NCBI GenBank assembly: GCA_022414725.1 | Contig: CM039467.1 | Span: 15,680,128-15,744,127 of the forward strand | DNA: 64,000 nt | Reading direction: 5' to 3' | Source: Microglena sp. YARC | Taxonomy: Eukaryota; Chlorophyta; Chlorophyceae; Chlamydomonadales; Chlamydomonadaceae | Part shown: positions 57,056 to 64,000 of the stretch, piece by piece | How positions within the stretch are numbered: the stretch's first letter is position 1 | Layout: each line of letters starts with the position of its first letter | The notes under the pieces: generated by a model | What the model was told of the DNA's origin: nothing | What the model saw: the letters and a program-made list of their open reading frames with translations, nothing else | Databases searched by the model: none | Position numbers and translations under genes: made by a program

Positions 57056-57440
57056 GACTGCAAACAACACACATTACCAAGACCAAGACAAGACCAAGAT
57101 CAACAACACCACACCAACACCATCAACAACAACTCACATAACAGCCCAACACCTGACCCCTTCGGTGATTTCATGCGGAGGGGAATTTGAGGGCAACATC
57201 AGTACTCATACACTTACTGATCTGCAGTCCCTTCAGCCTATTTGGCCCACCTCTGGACTGTAACAACAACAACAACAACAACAACCACCACCACCACCAC
57301 CACCACAACAACAACCACAACAACAACCAACCACTAACAACATCAACACCACCACCACCACCACCACCACCACAAACAACCACAACAACAACAACATCAA
57401 CAACCACCACCCACCACCACCACCACCACAACAACAACGC
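57056..57440. repeat. CAA/CCA microsatellites and inverted family B fragment
   Basis: 57,060-57,160 is caacaccacaccaac-rich. 57,225-57,262 is an inverted family B core (cagtcccttcagcctatttg, then gactgtaac). 57,262-57,440 is (AAC/ACC)n. Confidence 0.85.
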
Positions 57441-57599
57441 ACAACAACCACAGGACCCAAGGACCAACCTAGGTCACTATCTGTACAGTTTTTGTCTGCT
57501 GGTAAACACATTCAGGAGAACCACCTGGTTTGCACTATTGAATCAGGCGCCATCCCACGGCACCCCGCCCTCACGAGACCAAGGGCCAACAAGCAACAC

Positions 57600-57845
57600 T
57601 GCTGATTTTATTTTCAAATCTCGTTTCTTTTCTAGTTAATGTTTTAGGCTCTTTCCGGGACAACATTTTTGTGGATTGTGCTTTTTGTAGCTTTTTAAAG
57701 CTTTTAAAGTCCATTAAAAGGGCATAACAACTGTTTTTTATCCCAGAGTTTTTTTGCACTTTTTATTACAGCGATAATTTCGGCTAAGATTGGGTCAAAA
57801 CTAGGCGGACGCTCAATATTATAGCCGGGGGAAGAATCCCTGAAG
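57600..57845. repeat. Family D interspersed repeat, copy 3
   Basis: Same block order as the two copies at 27 kb: tttcttttctagttaatgtt, ctttccgggacaac, attacagcgataatttcggc and tatagccgggggaagaatcc. It confirms family D as dispersed. Confidence 0.75.
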
Positions 57846-57923
57846 CAACATGAGACAAAGGCTTACCGATGCTTCTTTACCCATCACAACAAAGAAGGGC
57901 TGATGCAACAAGTGGGATGGCGG

Positions 57924-58003
57924 CCCCCCCCCCCCGCCCCCCCCCCCCCCTCCCCCCCCCCCCCCCTCCCCCCCCCCCCCCCCCCACCACACCCCCCCCC
58001 CCT

Positions 58004-58040
<37 letters not shown>

Positions 58041-58170
58041 ACACACACACATGCCCCCACACCTCACCCCACTACCACCACACACAAACACACAAAACAC
58101 CACACACATACCCCCCCACCCCCCACCCCCACACACACACTCACACAACACCCCTGCTAACGTGCTCGTA
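57924..58170. repeat. Long C tract and CA/ACC repeat
   Basis: About 115 bp of C with few interruptions (57,924-58,040), then (CA)n and ccaccccacacac-type sequence to 58,150. Capable of i-motif/G-quadruplex formation; length probably unreliable. Confidence 0.92.
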
Positions 58171-58178
58171 CCCATCAG

Positions 58179-58238
58179 CCACAAAGCGGGCGACGCATCC
58201 AAATATTGGGGAGGAGAGGGTGGCGTGAATCCATGCCA
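58179..58238 (+). CDS. Candidate small exon of a third gene
   Basis: A branch-point-like ctgctaac, acceptor TACCCATCAG and donor GTAAGTGCC frame 60 bases of low-copy sequence. One open frame reads HKAGDASKYWGGEGGVNPC. No family recognised. Its donor GTAAGTG resembles the GGTAAGTG repeated in the following array. Confidence 0.35.
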
Positions 58239-58339
58239 GTAAGTGCCAGCAGCATGGCTATGGCAGCAGGCTGTACCTAATATCGCTCTATATTGTGTGG
58301 GCAATCTAACGTCGATAAACAGCGGGGGATAATTGCCCC

Positions 58340-61300
58340 ATGTGGTGTGACCCAGTGTTGTGTGTATTAGTGTGTGCTATTACCGGTAAGTGATTGTGTG
58401 TATACGTGTGTGTGTCTGCCTATGTGTGTGTATACGTAAGTGATTTGTGTTATACGTGTGTTTACTGTGGTGTCTGCCTATGTGTGTGTGTATTAGGTTG
58501 TTATTACCGGTAAGTGATTGTGTGTTATACCGTGTGTGTGTCTGCCCTATGTGTGTGTGTATTGTGTGTGGATATACCGGTTAAGTGATTGTGTGTATAC
58601 GTGGTGTGTGTCTGCCTATGTGTGTGTGTATTAGTGTGTGTATACCGGTAAGTGATTGTGTGTAACGTGTGTGTGTTCTGCCTATGTGTGTGCTGTTATT
58701 AGTGTGTGTATACGGTAAGTGATTGTGTGATACGTCTGTGTGTGTCTGCCTATGTGTGTGTGTATTAGTGTGTGTTCTATACCAGTAAGTGGATTGTGTG
58801 TATACGTGTGTGTGTTCTGCCTATGTGTGTGCGTGTGATTAGTGTGGATCTATACGTAGTGATTGTGTGTATACGTGAGCGTGTGTTTTGCCTATGTGTG
58901 TGTGTTATGAGTGTGTGCTATACGCGTAAGTATTGTCCACCGGTGGTATACGTGTGCTGTGTCTGCCTAGTGTGGTGATGTATTTAGTGTGTGTATTACC
59001 GTAAGTGATTGGTGTGTAATACCGTGTGTTGTATGTCTCCTATGTGTGTGTGTAATTAGTGTGTGTTTACCAGTAAGTGATGTGGTGATACATTGTGTGT
59101 GTCTGCCTGATGATGTTGTGTGTATTAGTGGTGTATACCGGTAAGTGATTGTGTGTATGACTGTGATGTGTCTGGGCCTATGTGATGGGTGGGTATAGGT
59201 GGTGTGATTTATACGTAAAGTGATGTGTTGTATTACGTGGTGTGTGTCTGCCTACCGTGGGTGTGGTATTAGGTGTGTATACCGGTAAGTGATTGTGTGT
59301 ATACGTGTGTGTGTTCTGCCTATGTGTGTGATTCAGTGTTGCTTTTTATACCGGTAAGTGATTTGTGTGTGATACAGGTCGCTTGTGTGTCGCCTAATGT
59401 GTGTGTGTTATACGGTAGTGATTGCTGTGTATACCGTGTGTGTGTCTTGCTATGTGTGTGGTCTGGTATTAGTGTGTGAATATACTGGAAGTGATTGTGA
59501 CCTGTATTAGTGTGTGATCATTCGTATACCGGTAAAGTGATTGGGTGTATACCGTGTTATTGTGTGTCTGCCTATGGTGTGTGTATTAGTCATGTTGTGT
59601 ATACGGTAAGTGATTGTGTGTATACGTGTGGGTGTTCTGCCTATGGGTGTGTATTAGTGTGTGCCTATATACCGCGTAAATGATTGTGTTGTATTACGTG
59701 TTGTGTCTGCCTATGTGTGCTGTGTATTTGTTGTATACACATTACTTTTTTAATTAAAAAAAAATAAATATAATACAACCGGTTAATGATTGTGATGTAA
59801 CGTGTGTATGTCTGCCGTATATGTGTGTGTATTAGTGTGTGCTTAACGCCGGTTAATGTGATTGTGTGGTTATACGTGTGTGTGTCTGCCTATGTGTGAT
59901 GTGAATTAGTGTGTGATATACGGTAAGTGATGTTGTGATGTATAGCGTGTGTTTGTGTCTGCCTTATGTGTTGTGTATACCGGGGTAAGTGATTGTGTGA
60001 TAAGTGTGTGTCTGCCTATGTGTGTTGTATACCGTTAAAGTAATTGTGTGTAAATACGGTGGTGTGTGCTACCTATGTCGTGTGTTGTATTCAGTGTGTG
60101 ACTATACCGGTAAGTGATTGTGTGTCATTAGTGTGTGTCTGCCTTATGTTGTGTGCTATTACCGGTAAGTATTGTGTGTGTACAGTGTGTGTTGTGTCTG
60201 CCTATGTGTGTGCTATACCGGTAAGTGATTGTGGTGTATACGGTGTGTGTGACTATTCTATGGTGTGTCTGCCTATGTGTGTGCATATACCGGGTAAGTG
60301 ATTGTGTGTAATTACGTGTGTGGTCTGCCTATGCGGTGTATACCGCGTTAAGTTGATTTCTCTGACATGTGTGTAACGTCAATTGTCGAATGAAAGCAAC
60401 CTTGTTGTCTGCCTATGTTTGGTATACCGGTAAGTGATTGTGGGGTATACGATGGTGTTTTGATGTAAGCATGTGTCGCCTATGTGTGCTGTATACCGGT
60501 TAGTGATTGTATTGTGGATACGTGTGTGTGTGTCTGCCATTCGTAGTGTTATACGGTAGTGATTGTAATGTGTATACGTGATCGGCTGGTCACGATTCTG
60601 ATGTTGATATGTGGCTGCCTATGTGTTGTGCTATTACCGGTAAGCTGATTGGTGTATACGGTACGCACTGTTATTGTGTCTGCCTATGTGTGAACCTGGG
60701 GTGGACCTCCAGTTATACCCGGTTAAGTAATTGATATACTACTTGCATTCTAGTGCCGCTTGTGTCTCTTAGGTGTGTGTTTATACCCTGTGGTAATGAT
60801 TGTGTGTAGTACCGGACGCAGTACGGGCCTGCAATAGTGATAGATCTCAGGCTGTTTGGGTGTGTGGTGCTATGTGTGATGGAGTGTGCATATACCGCTT
60901 TTTAATGTGCTCTGTGTTCTATACTGTTGTGTGGTGCCTGCCTGATCTGTGTTGTGTATTACCGGTTAGTGATTATGGTAGACGTGTGCGGATGTGTCTG
61001 CCGATGTTGTGTTATACCGGTAAGTGATTGTGTGATACGTGTGTGTTGTCGCCCCCTGATTGTTTTTGTTGCGTCTATACACGCGTAAAAAAGTGATTGT
61101 GTGTATACGTTGTGTGTGTGTCTGCCTATGTGTGTGGTGGTATACGTTTAAGTGATTTGTGGTGGTATAGGTGTGTGAATCTTGCATATCATTACATCGC
61201 GCTGTCTACCTACGCGATATTTGTGTGCCTTTATGTGCATTATTGATGTGTATACGGTAAGTGATTTCGTGTATTAGTGTGCTGTGTGTCTGCCTATGCT

Positions 61301-64000
61301 GTGTGTTTTTTACCTGTAAAGTGATTGTGTGGATACGTGTGTGTGTGTCTGCCTATGTGTGTTGTTCATATACCGGTAAGTGATTGTGGTATAACGTGTG
61401 TGCTGTGTACTTGTGTCTGCCTATGTGTTGTGTATACCGGTAAGTGATTGTGTGTTATACGTGTGTGATGTGTCCTGCCTTATGTGTGTGGTATTACCGG
61501 TAAGTTGGATGTGTGTATACGTGTGTGTGTGTCTGCCTAATGTGTGTGATATACCGAGTAGTGATCTGTGTGTATATACGTGTGTGTGTCTGCCTATGTG
61601 TGCTGACTGTTTTTTTATGACCGGTAACGTCCATTGTGTGTATACGTGTGTGGGCTCAAGATGTGTCTGCCCTATGTGTGTGTATACCGCGTAGTGATTG
61701 TGTGTATACGTGCGTGCAAGTATGACATCATACTACGCGGCTTCCCAATTTGTGTGTGTCTGCCCTATGTGTGTGTATACCGGTAAGTGATGGGTGGGTA
61801 TACGTGTGTGTGTGTCTGCCTAGTGTGTGCATATTAACCGGTAAGTGATCTGTGTGGTATACGTGTGTTGTGTCTGCCGGATGTGTGTGATATACCGGTA
61901 AGTGATCCGTGTTGATACGGTGTGTGTGTTGCTAGTGTGTGTGTGCTATACGGTCAAGTGATTGTGATGTAACGTTCGTTGTGTGTCTGTCTGCCGTTAA
62001 TGTGTGTGTATACCGGTAATGTGATGTGTGTGTATACGTGTCGTGTGTGTCTGCCTATGTGTGGTTATACGTAAGTGATTGTGATGGTTACGTGTGTGTG
62101 TGCTCTGGCCTATGTGTGATTGGTACATATACCGGTTAAGTATTGTGTGTATACGTGTGGGTGTCTGCCTAATGTGCTGTTGGTCTATACCGGTAAGTGA
62201 TTGTGTGTATACGTTATGCGTTGTGTGTGTTGGTCTGCCTAGGGATGTGTGCTCAATACCGGTAAGTGATTGTGTGTATACGTGGTGCTTATAATGTGTG
62301 TGTCTGCCTATGTGTGTTACAATAATACCGCGTAAGTGATTGGTGTGTATACGTGTTTGTTGTGTCTGCCTATGTGTCTGAGTGTTTATACCGGTAAGTA
62401 TTGTGTGTAGACGTGTCAGTCTGCCTGTGTGTGTGTATACAGGTAATGATTGTGTGTATACGTTGTGTGTGTGTCGCCCTATGGTGTGTATACCGGTAAG
62501 TGATTGTGTGTTATACGTGCTGTGGTTGCTTCCATGTGTCTGCCATGTGTGTGTATCCGGTAAGTGATGTGTGTTATACGTGTGTGGTGTCTGCCTATGT
62601 GTGGTTACCTGGTAAGTGATTGTGTGTATACGTGTGTGTGTGTTTGCCTAGGGTGTGTTGTATACCGCGTAATGATTGTGTGTATACGTGTGTGTGTGGT
62701 CTGCCTACATGGTCATCTAAATCGCAAAGACGTAGTTCTGTGTGTGTGTGTCTGCCTATGTGGTGGTAACCGGTAAGTGATGGTGTGTAACGTGCACTGA
62801 GCAAGACTTGTGGTGTCATTCTGCCTATGGTGTGGTATACCTGGTAAGTATTGTGTGTATACGTGTTGTCCGTGGTTGCCTATGTGGTGTGGTGTCTGCC
62901 TATGTGTTGTGATATACCCGGTAAGGTTGCATTGTGTGTATACGGTGTGTGTTTCTGCCTATCACTCTATATACGATTGGTATTCTATATCCTAGTGTGT
63001 GTTAGTATACCGGTAAGTGATTGTGTGTATACGTGTGTGTGTTGTCTGCCTTATTGGATTTCATGGCTGAAATATATACGGTAACGTTGATTGTCTCCTA
63101 TACGTGCATCGTACTCTTGTCGTGGTCTGACTATGGATGTGTGTGTGTCTGCCTATGCACAACTGCCGCATTGTGATCTACGGTAAGTGTATTGTGTGTA
63201 TACGTGGTGTTCTGGTGTGTCTGACCTATGTGTGTGACTTTCAGCTATACCCGGTAAGAGTGTGTGTAAACGGGTGTGTTGTCTGCCTTGTGTGTGTATA
63301 CCCGTAAGTGATTGTGTGTATACGTGGTGTGTGTCTGCCTATGTTGTGTGCTATACCGGGTAATGGTTTGATTGTCGTGTATACGTGTGTGTGTGGTCTG
63401 CCTATGCTGTGTGTATACCGGTTTAAGTGATTTGTGTGTATACCCGTGTGTGTGTGTCTGCCTATGGGTGTGATATACCGGTTAAGTGATTGTGTGTATA
63501 CGTGGTGTGTGTCTGCCTATGTGGGTGGATACCGGTAAGTGCATTGTGTGTATTACGTGTGTGTGTGTCTGCCCGTGTGTGTGTGTGTCTGCCCTAATGT
63601 TGTGTGTATTACCCGGTAAGTGATTTGTGTTATACGTGTGTGTGTGTCTGCCTATGTGTGTGTATGTACCGCGTAAGTGATTGTGTGTATACGTGTGTGT
63701 GTGTCTGCCCTATAGTTGTTGTGTGTGTTTCTGCCTATGTGGTGTGTATTACCGGTAAGTGATTGTGTGTATACGTTGTGTGTGTTGCCTATGTGTGTGT
63801 ATGTTATACGGTAAAAGTGATTGTGTGTATACGTTGTCGTGTGTCTGCCTATGTGTGTTGAGTAATACCGGTAAAGTGATGGTGGTGTGATGAGCGTGAT
63901 GTGTGTGTCTGCCTATGTGTGTGTCTTTGAATGGTAGTGTGTCTGGCCTATGTGGTTGTATTTACCGGTAAGTGATTGTGTGTATACGTGTGTGTGTGTG
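58340..64000 (+). repeat. Satellite array of about 52 bp with GGTAAGTG in most units, runs off the window
   Basis: About 95-105 units: gtgtgtgtctgcctatgtgt, gtgtataccggtaagtgatt, gtgtgtatacgt. Early units include an extra tattagtgtgtg. The accGGTAAGTGattg segment is an ideal 5' splice site on the plus strand. Random indels are frequent. By analogy with the arrays in the two genes, it may have arisen from an exon-intron border of a plus-strand gene to the right or at 58.2-58.4 kb. Confidence 0.93.

Noticed and set aside
58340..64000. Short Cys/Val-rich frames in the terminal satellite
   Set aside because: GT-rich satellite with indels; frames shift from unit to unit and none is conserved.

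Overview
The window is nuclear DNA from a photosynthetic eukaryote, most likely a green alga. Two spliced genes can be assembled by eye. On the minus strand is an arginine-glycine-rich WD40-repeat protein. On the plus strand is a thylakoid-lumen PsbP-like protein with a twin-arginine lumen-targeting segment. There is no bacterial-style gene layout, rRNA, clear tRNA or CRISPR. A large prasinophyte-type green-algal genome would fit the very long repeat-filled introns, but the genus is a guess.

Layout. 259-19,914 (minus) holds nine exons of the WD40 gene. All junctions have GT/AG ends and compatible phases, giving 461 codons; the last exon(s) lie beyond position 1. 19,915-24,680 is the region between the two divergent genes: interspersed repeats, a MITE, a large ATC-type microsatellite, the probable WD40-gene promoter and probably the unseen first exon of gene 2. 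24,681-50,352 (plus) holds six recognisable exons of the PsbP-like gene, about 25.7 kb for roughly 220-250 residues. 50,353-58,300 is mixed low-copy and repetitive DNA with two unassigned exon-like pieces (53,968-54,187 and 58,179-58,238). 58,340-64,000 is a satellite that runs off the end.

The main observation is how the introns are built. At most exon-intron borders the intron is a tandem array whose unit contains a copy of the neighbouring exon end plus its splice site. Examples are about 40 copies of one 5' splice site (4,556-6,768), about 9 copies of a 3' splice site (3,187-4,035), and seven copies of a whole WD40 exon (14,930-16,046). The same pattern occurs in both genes, so it looks like a genome-wide way of growing introns rather than an accident of one gene. 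The terminal array carries GGTAAGTG, an ideal 5' splice site, in most units, which suggests a third gene built the same way.

Sequence quality is uneven. Roughly 32-35.6 kb, 41-50 kb and 55.8-64 kb show random one-base insertions and deletions between repeat copies, as in unpolished long-read gap fill. Several PsbP-like exons carry frame breaks that may be errors of this kind. The two genes have no obvious functional link; they are only divergent neighbours.
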